Assembly: GCA_913055655.1 (NCBI GenBank)
Contig: CAJXKA010000003.1
Coordinates: forward strand, 188,501 to 252,500
Origin: an uncultured Oceanospirillales bacterium
GTDB taxonomy: Bacteria > Pseudomonadota > Gammaproteobacteria > Xanthomonadales > SZUA-36
Direction: 5' to 3'
DNA: 64,000 nt
The position numbers were made by a program, and so were the translations under genes. Below are positions 53,033-61,716 of the stretch, piece after piece; within the stretch, counting starts at the first letter, position 1; every line of letters begins with the position of its first letter. The notes beneath the pieces are model-generated. The model made no database searches, was not told where the DNA came from, and saw only the letters and a program-made list of their open reading frames with translations.

Positions 53033-53677
53033 TCAGGCGGCGGCGTCCAGCGAATTCACCAGTTGTTCCAGCTCCGACATGATCCCATTGAGTGCCCGCA
53101 CTGCACCAGCCCCGTCGCCATCGCCGACGGCACGGGCCAGTGCTTCGTGGGTGACGGCCGCCGCGCCCAGGTCCAGGCGACCCCGGTGCAGGTACCACAA
53201 GCGGCGGCAATGCGCGTGCAACGGCGACAGCGCACTGACCAGCCATTCGTTACGGCAGGCGCGGGCGAGCACCTCGTTCAGGCGCCGGTCCAGCCGGTAG
53301 AACGATTCCAGGTCGCCCGCGTGAGCGTCCAGGTGCGAAGCGACGGCATGCAGGGCGCGGCGCTGGTCGGGCGCGGCGCGCTCGGCGGCCTTGACCACCA
53401 GTAACCGCTCCAGCACGCGGCGGACCTCCAGCACACGAACCAGTTCGGCGCGATCCAGCGTGGTCACGGCCAGGCCTTTCCTTGGAATGACTTTCAGCAG
53501 GCCTTCCGATGACAGGCGCTGGACGGCCTCGCGCACCGGTGTACGGCCCATGCCGAGCCGTTCCGCCAGCGCCTGTTCACGCAGCGATTCGCCGGGCGGC
53601 AACGCCAGCGTCACCAGCATCTCTTCGAGCCGGTCGTAGGCCTGTTCGGCCAGGCTGGGTTCGCGTCGTGGCGCCAT
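53033..53677 (-). CDS. GntR-family regulator (FCD type) of the hydroxyproline operon
   Basis: A 214-residue regulator with an N-terminal winged helix (EQALAERLGMGRTPVREAVQ, LSSEGLLKVIPRKGLAV) and a C-terminal all-helical FCD ligand-binding domain (from about 85), with metal-ligand-type histidines. Ligand is inferred to be hydroxyproline or an intermediate. It is encoded within the operon between deaminase and dehydrogenase, so it is likely autoregulated; the tandem palindrome at 54600-54622 is its best candidate operator. Confidence 0.9.
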   Translation of the reverse strand: MAPRREPSLAEQAYDRLEEMLVTLALPPGESLREQALAERLGMGRTPVREAVQRLSSEGLLKVIPRKGLAVTTLDRAELVRVLEVRRVLERLLVVKAAERAAPDQRRALHAVASHLDAHAGDLESFYRLDRRLNEVLARACRNEWLVSALSPLHAHCRRLWYLHRGRLDLGAAAVTHEALARAVGDGDGAGAVRALNGIMSELEQLVNSLDAAA

Positions 53678-53682
53678 GGTGT

Positions 53683-54582
53683 TTACAGCGCGGGCCGGTT
53701 CGCCAGCGCTTCGTCGACGATCGCATCGATTCGCGCGGCGGCGTCAGCCGGGAGTTCCAGCCGCGGCGCCCGGACACGGGCGCTGCCCACGCCGACACGC
53801 TCTTCCACGTACTTGATCTGCTGGACGAACCTGTGGCCCACATCCAGGTGCAACAGGGGCAGGAACCATTCGTAGATGGCCCGTGCCTGGTCCCACTCAC
53901 CGGCCCGGCACAGGTTCCAGATGGCCACGGTTTCGCGCGGGAACGCCACCACCAGGCCCGCCACCCAGCCCACGGCGCCCATGGCGAAGGATTCGAAGGC
54001 GAGATCATCGACGCCGCAGAACAGCGCATACCGGTCGCCCACTTCACGCCGTATATCGGCCAGTCGCCGGGTATCGGCGGCGGATTCCTTGATCGCCTGG
54101 ATGTTGGCGAGATCGGCCAGTGCCGCGAAATCTTCCGGCAACAGGTCGATTCCGTAGGCCAGTGGATTGTTGTACAGCATGATCGGCGCGTCGGTCGCCG
54201 ATGATACAGTCCGCAGGTAGGCCAGGGTTTCGCGTGAATCACTGTGATAGCGCATCGGCGGCAGCAACATGAAACCATCCGCGCCGGCATCAACGCCATC
54301 GCGGACCAGCGCCACGGCGTCACGTGTGCCGGATTCGGCAACACAGGCCACCAGCGGTACCCGGCCGTCAATCTTTTCGGCAAAGAATCGGATCATGGCC
54401 CGCTTCTCGTCGGCCGAGAGTGTCGCGTTCTCGCCCAGGGAGCCGAGAATAATGATGCCGTGTACGCCCGCCTCGAGCTGGAACTCCAGGTGGCGCGCCA
54501 TGGCGTCGAAATCCAGGGCGTCGTCTTCAGTGAACTTGGTGGTGACGGCGGGAAACACGCCGCGCCAGTTGATGTCTGCCAT
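53683..54582 (-). CDS. DHDPS-family deaminase of hydroxyproline catabolism
   Basis: A 299-residue dihydrodipicolinate-synthase/N-acetylneuraminate-lyase fold (TIM barrel). Schiff-base Lys165 in IQAIKESAADT and Tyr137 in MLYNNPLAYG are present, with GSLGENATLS as the phosphate/carboxylate site. By context it is the 1-pyrroline-4-hydroxy-2-carboxylate deaminase, giving 2-oxoglutarate semialdehyde. It is the first gene of the operon, with the operator directly upstream. A dehydrogenase for the semialdehyde product is not present here. Confidence 0.88.
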   Translation of the reverse strand: MADINWRGVFPAVTTKFTEDDALDFDAMARHLEFQLEAGVHGIIILGSLGENATLSADEKRAMIRFFAEKIDGRVPLVACVAESGTRDAVALVRDGVDAGADGFMLLPPMRYHSDSRETLAYLRTVSSATDAPIMLYNNPLAYGIDLLPEDFAALADLANIQAIKESAADTRRLADIRREVGDRYALFCGVDDLAFESFAMGAVGWVAGLVVAFPRETVAIWNLCRAGEWDQARAIYEWFLPLLHLDVGHRFVQQIKYVEERVGVGSARVRAPRLELPADAAARIDAIVDEALANRPAL

Positions 54583-54599
54583 GATCTGCGCTGTCCTTA

Positions 54600-54622
54600 G
54601 TGATATATCACAAATATATCAC
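54600..54622. promoter_or_regulatory. Tandem palindromic operator of the hydroxyproline operon
   Basis: A perfect 12-bp palindrome GTGATATATCAC (54600-54611) is followed by an imperfect copy, CAAATATATCAC, offset by 11 bp (one helical turn). It lies 18 nt upstream of the first operon gene. AT-rich dyads of this size are typical FCD-GntR targets; the regulator assignment is inferred. Confidence 0.6.
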
Positions 54623-54642
54623 GGAACATGGACAACGCAAGA

Positions 54643-54667
54643 CGCCCCCGACACCGGGCCGGGGGCG
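54643..54667 (-). terminator. Probable terminator of the DUF4097 gene
   Basis: An 8-bp stem CGCCCCCG / CGGGGGCG with a 9-nt loop comes 24 nt after the DUF4097 stop on the minus strand, followed by TCTTGCGTTG. It separates that gene from the hydroxyproline operon. Confidence 0.55.
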
Positions 54668-54691
54668 ATCAGGGCGGGTGGTCTTGGGGGA

Positions 54692-55459
54692 TCAGTCGCG
54701 ACGCAGCTTGATGGCGCCGTTCACCGTGCTCAGCTTGACGCTGGCGCTGCCATCACCGACATCGCCCCGCAGGTCATGACCCACGAAACCCTTGTCCGCC
54801 TTCAGGCCATAGTCATCGGCGTCAATACCGCCGTTGACGGTTTCGGCCGATACCGAGGCGTCGATGGATTCCGGCAGGTACAGCGTGATCTTGCCGTTAA
54901 CGGACTCGGCCTCGACGTCCTGGTCACCCGTCAGCGCGGTGAAGCGCGCCTCGATGGAGCCGTTCACGGTTTCCAGGTCGACATCGGCCGAAGCGTCTTC
55001 TACCTCGATACCCCCATTGACCGTTTCGGCTTTCACCTTGCCGTAAACGCCACTGATCCGGACCGTGCCGTTCACGGACTCGATTGAATCCAGGTGCGCC
55101 CAGCTGGGCACGGACAGCGTGTACGTCACCTGCGCGCCATTACTGCCGCCACCAAAACCGAACCAGCCCTTGCTTTCCGGGTGCTTGGTCTCGATGCGGA
55201 CGAGGTCGGGGCGTTCTTCGATCAGTATCTCGATGCCATCCAGCGTGTCCTGGTCATCGGCCTTCTTCCGCGCGACCACCTCGACGACATCGCCGTCACC
55301 ACCGGTGACTGTCACATCGCCATTGATGTTATCGACGCTGACCCGGCCGTCGCGCGCCAGCGTAAATGAAAAGCGCTCCTCGCTGGTCACGTCCGCCAGC
55401 GCGGAACCCGCCAGGAACAGGGCCACGATGCCCGCCATTGCCTTGTTGTTCATCTTCAT
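54692..55459 (-). CDS. Exported DUF4097 beta-strand repeat protein
   Basis: A 255-residue protein with a signal peptide ending near GSALADVTSE. The remainder is a DUF4097 right-handed beta-repeat: units with V(N/E)G recur, e.g. SVDNINGDVTVTGGDGDV, SIESVNGTVRISGVYGKV, AETVNGGIEVEDASADV, LETVNGSIEARF, AESVNGKITLY, AETVNGGIDADDYG, and LSTVNGAIKLR at the end. This gives an elongated beta-helix-like exported protein, probably structural or binding; function unknown. It is monocistronic with its own terminator and is divergent from the his operon. Confidence 0.88.
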   Translation of the reverse strand: MKMNNKAMAGIVALFLAGSALADVTSEERFSFTLARDGRVSVDNINGDVTVTGGDGDVVEVVARKKADDQDTLDGIEILIEERPDLVRIETKHPESKGWFGFGGGSNGAQVTYTLSVPSWAHLDSIESVNGTVRISGVYGKVKAETVNGGIEVEDASADVDLETVNGSIEARFTALTGDQDVEAESVNGKITLYLPESIDASVSAETVNGGIDADDYGLKADKGFVGHDLRGDVGDGSASVKLSTVNGAIKLRRD

Positions 55460-55589
55460 CTCCGAGGGACAGGTTTCGCGTCCCGTTCAATGGCTTTGAT
55501 GCTAACAGGCGGCCTTGCGTTTAAAGCGTGTGAAAAGTCAGGTGTCCCCATCTTGCACGGGCCCGGCCGAAACCGTTAGACTGTCATCA

Positions 55590-55610
55590 TACTGTATTAA
55601 TGCGCTAGTA
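55590..55610. promoter_or_regulatory. Candidate operator of the TrpR-family regulator
   Basis: An interrupted dyad TACT-N13-AGTA lies 12 nt before the start codon, with AT-rich centre TATTAAT and a right arm CTAGTA resembling half of the trp operator CTAGTAC. Weak but well placed for repression of the his operon. Confidence 0.35.
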
Positions 55611-55622
55611 CATTGGCTCATC

Positions 55623-55943
55623 ATGAAACATCACAACGAAACGCAGAAGAAGTCACTCGAGGCCCAGCAGCTGTCGCTGTACAAGGCGTTCCTGACGCTG
55701 GAGACCGTCGACGAGGTGCGACAGTTCCTGCTGGACCTGTGTACGCCATCGGAACTCGAGGCCATTGTCGACCGCTGGTGGACGGTTTCATTGCTGAACG
55801 AAGGCCTGAGTTACCGCGACATCAGCGAACGCACGGGCGTCAGCGTCACCACCATCGGCCGCGTGGCCCGCTACCTGAACATGGGTGAAGGCGGCTATCG
55901 CCTGGCCCTGCGGCGCGACCGCGCCGGGGAGAAAACGGCATGA
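55623..55943 (+). CDS. TrpR-family regulator (YerC/HisR type) heading the his operon
   Basis: A 106-residue protein of the Trp-repressor superfamily: FLLDLCTPSELEAIVDRWWT, then the recognition helix region LSYRDISERTGVSVTTIGRVARYLNMGEGGY. In Xanthomonadales related proteins are proposed to regulate histidine biosynthesis (HisR). ATG 55623 is preferred over the upstream open frame because relatives start near here. It overlaps hisG by 4 bp, so regulator and pathway are in one transcript, implying autoregulation with histidine as likely co-repressor (inference). Confidence 0.85.
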   Translation: MKHHNETQKKSLEAQQLSLYKAFLTLETVDEVRQFLLDLCTPSELEAIVDRWWTVSLLNEGLSYRDISERTGVSVTTIGRVARYLNMGEGGYRLALRRDRAGEKTA

Positions 55944-56821
55944 GTCGTATCCGCGTCGCCATCCAGAAATCCGGCCGCCTGTCGGAATCGTCGCTGGCCC
56001 TGCTGCAGAACTGCGGCCTGCGCTTTGCGAAAAGCAAGGACAAGCTGTTCTGGTACGGCCAGGACTTTCCCGTCGACCTGCTGCTGGTGCGTGATGACGA
56101 TATTCCGCGCCTGCTGCTGGACGGCGTCTGCGAACTGGGCATCGTCGGCCAGAACATTGCCCGCGAGGTGATGCTGGAACGTAACGGCGGCAATGGCCTG
56201 GAAGAGTTGCGGCCGCTGCAGTTCGGTGGCTGCCGCCTGTCGCTGGCCGTGCCGGAGCAGTCCGACGCCACCAGCGTGACCGACCTGGACGGTGCCCGTA
56301 TCGCCACGTCCTACCCGTCATTGACCCGCGCACTGCTGGAAGAACAGGGCGTCAGCGCCGACATCGTCGAACTCTCCGGCTCGGTGGAAATCGCGCCGGG
56401 GCTGGGAACGGCCGACGCCATATCCGACCTGGTCTCCACCGGCACCACGTTACGCGCCAACCACCTGCGGGAGTTGCAGGAACTGTTCCGCAGCACCGCG
56501 GCGCTCTACCGCTCGTCGGCGCCGATGTCGGAAGAACGGACCAGGCTGCTCGACCGCATGCTCGCGCGCCTGGACGGCGTGCTGCAGGCCCAGGAGTGCA
56601 AGTACGTGATGCTGCACGCCCCGCGCGACCAGGTTGAGAACATCACTGCCCTGCTGCCCGGCGCCGAGCACCCCTCGGTGATGGACCTGGAGGGCACGCC
56701 CGGGCGCGTGGCGCTGCACGCCGTGTGCCGCGAAACATTGTTCTGGGAGCACCTGGAAGCGCTCAAGGGCGCCGGCGCCACGGCCATCCTGGTGTTGCCG
56801 GTCGAGAAGATGCTGGCCTGA
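55940..56821 (+). CDS. hisG: ATP phosphoribosyltransferase, long form
   Basis: A 293-residue HisG, the first step of histidine synthesis (ATP + PRPP). The core motifs RIRVAIQKSGRLSESSLALL, CELGIVGQNIARE and GSVEIAPGLGTADAISDLVSTG are present. The C-terminal regulatory domain (about 215-293, e.g. LHAPRDQVENITALLPGAEHPSVM) makes it the homohexameric long type, directly feedback-inhibited by histidine and not needing HisZ. It overlaps the regulator by 4 bp and is 3 bp from hisD. Confidence 0.97.
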   Translation: MSRIRVAIQKSGRLSESSLALLQNCGLRFAKSKDKLFWYGQDFPVDLLLVRDDDIPRLLLDGVCELGIVGQNIAREVMLERNGGNGLEELRPLQFGGCRLSLAVPEQSDATSVTDLDGARIATSYPSLTRALLEEQGVSADIVELSGSVEIAPGLGTADAISDLVSTGTTLRANHLRELQELFRSTAALYRSSAPMSEERTRLLDRMLARLDGVLQAQECKYVMLHAPRDQVENITALLPGAEHPSVMDLEGTPGRVALHAVCRETLFWEHLEALKGAGATAILVLPVEKMLA

Positions 56822-56824
56822 GCC

Positions 56825-58159
56825 ATGTCGTTGCGTATTCCCGACATCCTGCGCTGGGCCGACCTTGACAGGGCAGGGCGTCGCCAGGCGCTGGCGCGGC
56901 CGCCGCAGGACACGACCGCGCTGCGCGATAAAGTCGCCGACATACTGGCCACGGTTCGCCGTGGCGGTGATGAAGCCTTGCTCGACTACACCGAGCGTTT
57001 CGACGGCGTCCGCCCCGACACCCTGGCGGTGCCGGACGAGGCGCTGGCCCGCGCGGCGGAATCCGTTGACCCCGCGCTGCTGGACGCCATCGACGGCGCC
57101 ATGGCGCGGATTACCGCCTTTCACGACGCCGGCATGCCGAGAGCGCTGGGAATGGACACCGAGGACGGGCTGCGCTGCGAGGCGCTGTACCGCCCTATCG
57201 ATCCGGTCGGGCTGTACGTGCCCGGCGGCAGTGCGCCGCTGATCTCGACCGTGATGATGTTAGCAATACCGGCGCGGTTGGCGGGTTGTCACCAGGTGGT
57301 GTTGTGCACGCCGCCCGGCCCGGATGGGGGGATTCACCCGGCCATCCTGGCGGCGGCGCACCGCTGTGGTGTCAACACCGTCATCCGCGCCGGTGGCGCT
57401 CAGGCCATCGCCGCGATGGCCTTCGGCACAGAGACCGTGCCGGCCTGCGCCAAGCTGTTCGGCCCCGGCAACGCCTGGGTCACCGAGGCCAAGCGCCAGG
57501 CCGCGAACACGCCGGGCGGCGCCGCGCAGGACATGCCGGCCGGACCCTCGGAAGTGCTGGTGATCGCCGACGCCGGCGCCGACCCCGAGGCCGTGGCCTG
57601 GGACCTGCTGTCACAGGCGGAGCACGGGCCGGACTCCCAGGCCCTGCTGCTCAGCGATGACCGGGGCCTGCTGGACGCGGTGTCCGGGGCGTTGCCGCGG
57701 CTCGCCGCCACGCTGCCCCGCGCCGATGTGCTGGCGACGTCACTGGCGCACGCCAGGCTCGTGGAAGTCGAGTCCATCACGCAGGCCCTGGACATCAGCA
57801 ACACCTACGCGCCGGAACACCTGATCCTCAACATCGCCGATGCCGAGGCGCGTGTCGATGCGGTCCACGCCGCCGGCTCCGTATTCGTGGGGCCGTGGAC
57901 ACCGGAATCGCTGGGCGACTACTGCTCGGGCACCAACCACGTCCTGCCCACTTACGGCCATGCACGCGCGTTCAGCGGCCTGTCGGTCACCGATTTCATG
58001 CGCCGCATGACGGTCCAGCGGGCCACGCCGGAAGGCCTGGCGGCGGCCGGCCCCGACGCCGTCACGCTGGCGGCGGCCGAGGGCCTGGACGCTCACCGCA
58101 TGGCCGTCGCTTACCGGCTGGAGACCTCGCAAGCCGCGAGCGAGGGAGAAAGTTCATGA
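56825..58159 (+). CDS. hisD: Histidinol dehydrogenase
   Basis: A 444-residue HisD catalysing the last two oxidations to histidine. Family motifs are GLYVPGGSAPLISTVMMLAI, GPGNAWVTEAKRQA, AGPSEVLVIADAGADPEAVAWDL in outline, QAEHGPDSQALLLS, and GSVFVGPWTPESLGDYCSGTNHVLPT with the zinc ligand region. Length is normal. It overlaps hisC by 4 bp (ATGA). Confidence 0.98.
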   Translation: MSLRIPDILRWADLDRAGRRQALARPPQDTTALRDKVADILATVRRGGDEALLDYTERFDGVRPDTLAVPDEALARAAESVDPALLDAIDGAMARITAFHDAGMPRALGMDTEDGLRCEALYRPIDPVGLYVPGGSAPLISTVMMLAIPARLAGCHQVVLCTPPGPDGGIHPAILAAAHRCGVNTVIRAGGAQAIAAMAFGTETVPACAKLFGPGNAWVTEAKRQAANTPGGAAQDMPAGPSEVLVIADAGADPEAVAWDLLSQAEHGPDSQALLLSDDRGLLDAVSGALPRLAATLPRADVLATSLAHARLVEVESITQALDISNTYAPEHLILNIADAEARVDAVHAAGSVFVGPWTPESLGDYCSGTNHVLPTYGHARAFSGLSVTDFMRRMTVQRATPEGLAAAGPDAVTLAAAEGLDAHRMAVAYRLETSQAASEGESS

Positions 58160-59286
58160 AGTTCGAAGCCCTCGCCCGCCCCGAGATCCTGGCCATGCGA
58201 CCCTATGCCTCGGCGCGTGGCACCGCCGCGGCAGACGGCGTTTTGCTGAATGCCAACGAGGCACCCGCGGCGCTGCTGGACGACCCGGCCTGGTCAACGC
58301 TGGCGCTGAACCGGTACCCGGCGCCGCAGCCGGACGACCTGGTCCGCCGCCTGGCTGCCCTTTACCAGGTGGCGCCCGAGCGCGTGCTGGTCACCCGCGG
58401 CAGCGATGAGGGCATCGACCTGCTGATGCGGGTGTTCTGCCGCCCGGGTACCGACGCGGTGCTGGAATGCCCGCCGTGTTTCGGCATGTACCGCGTTGCC
58501 GCGGCCATCCAGGGCGCGCGCGTGATCGCGGTGCCGCGCGACGACGGCCTGCGCCTGGACGTGGCCGAACTGGAGCGCGCCATCGCCGGCGCCGATGATG
58601 ACGCGAACCTGAAACTGGTGTTCCTGACCAGCCCCAACAACCCCACCGGCGACCTGCTGCCGCGGCGCGAGCTGCTCCGCCTGCTGGCCGCCTGTGGCGA
58701 CCGCTCACTGCTGGTGCTGGACGAGGCCTACATTGAATTCTGTGACGCGCCTTCGGCCGCCGAATTGCTGGAAGACTTTCCGCAGCTGGTGATCCTGCGC
58801 ACGCTGTCGAAGGCCTGGGGCGCCGCTGGATTGCGTTGCGGTGCCTTGCTGGCCGACCCGGCCGTGATTGAACTGCTGGGCCGCGTGATGGCCCCGTACC
58901 CCTTGACTGCGCCGGCCATCGCCGCGGCGCTGGCCGTCACCGGCCCCGGCGGCCGTGCGCGCCAGTCACGCATGCTGGCCACCCTGCGCGAGGAAAAAGA
59001 CCGCCTGGTCAGCGAGCTGTCCGGCCGCGACTGGGTGGAGCGCCTGTGGCCGGGCGAGGCGAACTTCGTGCTGGCCAGGGTCGACGACGGCCCAGGGCTG
59101 GTGGCCCACTGCGCGGCCCGCGGTGTTCGCATCCGCGACTTTTCCAGCACCCCGGGCCTGGCGAACTGCGTGCGAATCAGCATCGGCGCCCCGGACGAAA
59201 TGCAGGCGCTGGTCACGGCGCTGGCGGACTGGTCCGGCCAGGCCGGCGATTCGACAACCGAAACACTGAAGAAGGCAAACCCATGA
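58156..59286 (+). CDS. hisC: Histidinol-phosphate aminotransferase
   Basis: A 376-residue PLP aminotransferase of the HisC group: LNANEAPAALLDDPAW, TRGSDEGIDLLMRVFC, SPNNPTGDLL, LVLDEAYIEF and the PLP lysine in LRTLSKAWGAAGLRCG. The start is fixed by the ATGA overlap with hisD and a GGAGAAAG ribosome site; the longer open frame upstream lies inside hisD. It overlaps hisB by 4 bp. Confidence 0.97.
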   Translation: MKFEALARPEILAMRPYASARGTAAADGVLLNANEAPAALLDDPAWSTLALNRYPAPQPDDLVRRLAALYQVAPERVLVTRGSDEGIDLLMRVFCRPGTDAVLECPPCFGMYRVAAAIQGARVIAVPRDDGLRLDVAELERAIAGADDDANLKLVFLTSPNNPTGDLLPRRELLRLLAACGDRSLLVLDEAYIEFCDAPSAAELLEDFPQLVILRTLSKAWGAAGLRCGALLADPAVIELLGRVMAPYPLTAPAIAAALAVTGPGGRARQSRMLATLREEKDRLVSELSGRDWVERLWPGEANFVLARVDDGPGLVAHCAARGVRIRDFSSTPGLANCVRISIGAPDEMQALVTALADWSGQAGDSTTETLKKANP

Positions 59287-60365
59287 GCCCGGCCAAACGA
59301 CGCATCCTGTTCATCGACCGCGACGGCACCCTGATCGTCGAACCGGCAGACGAGCAAGTGGACTCACTCGAAAAACTGGAACTGCTGGAAGGCGTGATCC
59401 CCGCGCTGCTGCGCCTGCGCGACGCCGGCTACGAGTTCGTCATGGTCAGCAACCAGGACGGCCGCGGCACCGATTCCTTCCCGGAAGCAGACTTTCTCGC
59501 CCCGCACCGGAAGATGGTCGCCATTTTCGCCAGCCAGGGCATCCGTTTCACGGCCGAGCATATCGACCCGCATTTCGAGCACGAGAACTCACCGAACCGG
59601 AAACCGGGCATTGGCATGGTGCTCGACTACCTCAAGTCCGGCGAGCTGGACCTGGACGACAGCTGGGTGATCGGCGACCGCGAGACCGACCTGCAGATGG
59701 CCGGGAACATGGGCATCGGCGGCCTCCGCTGCGGCCCCGACGGCCAGGACTGGGCGGAGATCGCCCGGTTCCTGTGCGAGCGGCCACGCCGGGGCACGGT
59801 CACGCGCCGGACCAACGAGACTGACATCGAGGTCATCGTCGACCTGGACCCCGACCCGAAGACGGCGGGGAACGACATCGATTCCGGCATCGGCTTCTTC
59901 GATCACATGCTCGACCAGGTCGCCAGCCATGGCGGGTTCCGGCTGAAGCTGGCGTGCAGGGGCGACCTGCATATCGACGAACACCACACCGTCGAGGACT
60001 GCGCCCTGGCGCTGGGCGCGGCGCTCGACCAGGCGCTGGGTGACCGCCGCGGCATCGGTCGCTACGGCTTCACGCTGCCGATGGACGAATCACTGGCGCA
60101 GGTGGCCGTGGACCTGTCCGGCCGCCCCGCGTTTGTCTTCGAAGCGGAATTCCCGCGTGACTCGGTCGGCCAGCTGTCCACCGAGATGGTGCGGCACTTT
60201 TTCGCGTCGCTGTCACAGGCGTTGCGCTGCGCGCTGAACATGCGGGTGACCGGCGAGAACACGCACCACATGGTCGAGGCGCTGTTCAAGGGCGCCGGCC
60301 GCGCACTTCGCCCGGCGCTCGCCCGCGGCGCCGGCGGCGTCCCGAGCACCAAGGGCGCGCTGTGA
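59283..60365 (+). CDS. hisB: Bifunctional histidinol-phosphatase/imidazoleglycerol-phosphate dehydratase
   Basis: A 360-residue HisB fusion. The N-terminal HAD phosphatase has FIDRDGTL (Asp12, Asp14), SNQDG and SWVIGDRETDLQMAG. The C-terminal IGPD domain (from about 168) has GIGFFDHMLDQVASHGGF, DEHHTVEDCALALG, and HHMVEALFKGAGRALRPA. Odd point: the Zn-binding Cys/His cluster of E. coli HisB-N (CPH...CxC) is replaced by DPHFEHENSPNRKPG (95-109), with no cysteines. The gene overlaps hisC and hisH by 4 bp each. Confidence 0.96.
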   Translation: MSPAKRRILFIDRDGTLIVEPADEQVDSLEKLELLEGVIPALLRLRDAGYEFVMVSNQDGRGTDSFPEADFLAPHRKMVAIFASQGIRFTAEHIDPHFEHENSPNRKPGIGMVLDYLKSGELDLDDSWVIGDRETDLQMAGNMGIGGLRCGPDGQDWAEIARFLCERPRRGTVTRRTNETDIEVIVDLDPDPKTAGNDIDSGIGFFDHMLDQVASHGGFRLKLACRGDLHIDEHHTVEDCALALGAALDQALGDRRGIGRYGFTLPMDESLAQVAVDLSGRPAFVFEAEFPRDSVGQLSTEMVRHFFASLSQALRCALNMRVTGENTHHMVEALFKGAGRALRPALARGAGGVPSTKGAL

Positions 60366-60955
60366 GCCTGGCCATCATTGACTCCGGCGGGGCGAACATC
60401 GCCTCGGTGATGTTCGCCCTGCGTCGACTGGGCGCGGAGCCGGTGTTCACCGCCGACGCGGCGGTGATCCAGCGCGCTGACCGGGTGATCCTGCCCGGCG
60501 TGGGCGCCGCGGCCGCCGCCATGACACGCCTGCGCGAGCACGGCCTGGTGGACACCATTCGCGCCCTGGCCCAACCGGTCCTGGGCATCTGCCTGGGCAT
60601 GCAACTGCTGTACGAATCTTCCGAAGAGGGCGATGTCGAATGCCTGGGCATCGTTCCCGGGCGACTGGCCCGCCTGCCGGCGGCCCCGGACCGGCGCGTG
60701 CCGCACATGGGCTGGAGCCGCACCACGGTCGTCAGCGACGACTCCCTGCTGGCCGGACTCGACGACGAACCGTGGTTCTACTTTGTCCACAGCTTCGCCG
60801 CACCGATCAACGAGCACACGGTTGCGACCGGCCGGCACGGCGTACGGTTTACCGCCATCACGCGGCGCGACAATTTCCACGGCGCGCAGTTTCACCCCGA
60901 GCGCTCCGCAGGCGCCGGCGCGCAGTTGCTGAAGAATTTCCTGGAGACCACATGA
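60362..60955 (+). CDS. hisH: Imidazole glycerol phosphate synthase, glutaminase subunit
   Basis: A 197-residue class I glutamine amidotransferase partner of HisF, supplying ammonia. Nucleophile Cys77 in LGICLGMQLLYESSEEG, catalytic His/Glu in AQFHPERS, and VHSF nearby. GTG start overlaps the hisB stop (GTGA). Confidence 0.97.
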   Translation: MSLAIIDSGGANIASVMFALRRLGAEPVFTADAAVIQRADRVILPGVGAAAAAMTRLREHGLVDTIRALAQPVLGICLGMQLLYESSEEGDVECLGIVPGRLARLPAAPDRRVPHMGWSRTTVVSDDSLLAGLDDEPWFYFVHSFAAPINEHTVATGRHGVRFTAITRRDNFHGAQFHPERSAGAGAQLLKNFLETT

Positions 60956-61716
60956 ACGTCGGTAAGTCCGCAATGAAGCTGATCCCCGCCATCGACCTGC
61001 TCGACGGCCGTTGCGTGCGCCTGTTCCAGGGCGACTTCGACCAGTGCAAGGTCTACGAGGCCGAGCCTGAACTGCTGGCCGAGACTTACCGCGAAGCCGG
61101 CGCCGAATGGCTGCACCTGGTGGACCTGGCCGCATCGCGGGACGGCGAGACCGCCGACACCGGGCCCCTGTTCGACCTGCTGGGCAAACTGAAGATCAAG
61201 GTCCAGACCGGCGGCGGCGTTCGCGACGAAGGTGACGTCGCGGAGCGCCTGGAAGCGGGCGCCGGGCGGGTGGTGGTCGGCAGTATCGCCGCCAGTCACC
61301 CGGGGCGGTTCATCGAATGGCTCGAGCGCTTCGGCGCCGACTACCTGGTCGCCGCGCTGGACGTGCGAATCGACGATAACGGCGTGCCCTGGCCGCGCAT
61401 TTTCGGCTGGACCGAGGGTGCGGACACCGACCTGTGGACGCTACTTGACCAACTTACCGAGGGCGGGCTGAAACATGCGCTGGTCACCGACATCGGCCGG
61501 GACGGCGCGCTGGAAGGCCCCAACCTGGCGTTGTACCGCGACATCGTCGGGCGCTATCCCGACCTGGCGTTGCAGGCTTCCGGCGGGGTGTCGGGTATCG
61601 ATGACCTGGTCAAGCTGGCCGACACCGGCGCGGCCGGCGCCATCACCGGCAAGGCGCTGCTCGAGGGCCGTTTCAACGCCGCCGAGGCCCTCAGGGCACT
61701 GGAAGACGCCGCGTGA
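60952..61716 (+). CDS. hisA: ProFAR isomerase HisA
   Basis: A 254-residue TIM-barrel isomerase: [20 protein letters not shown] (first Asp), [31 protein letters not shown], and [15 protein letters not shown] (second Asp). I start at ATG 60952 because it overlaps hisH (ATGA) like its neighbours; ATG 60973 (MKLIPAIDL) is the start by length comparison and gives 247 residues. It overlaps hisF by 4 bp. Confidence 0.96.
   Translation: MNVGKSAMKLIPAIDLLDGRCVRLFQGDFDQCKVYEAEPELLAETYREAGAEWLHLVDLAASRDGETADTGPLFDLLGKLKIKVQTGGGVRDEGDVAERLEAGAGRVVVGSIAASHPGRFIEWLERFGADYLVAALDVRIDDNGVPWPRIFGWTEGADTDLWTLLDQLTEGGLKHALVTDIGRDGALEGPNLALYRDIVGRYPDLALQASGGVSGIDDLVKLADTGAAGAITGKALLEGRFNAAEALRALEDAA

Noticed and set aside
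52300-53246. N-terminal extension of the D-amino-acid dehydrogenase to 53246
   Set aside because: Overlaps the GntR gene; the FAD motif starts right after Met 53030.
57895-58155. Extended hisC start within hisD
   Set aside because: The ATGA overlap at 58156 and a ribosome site give the normal HisC length.
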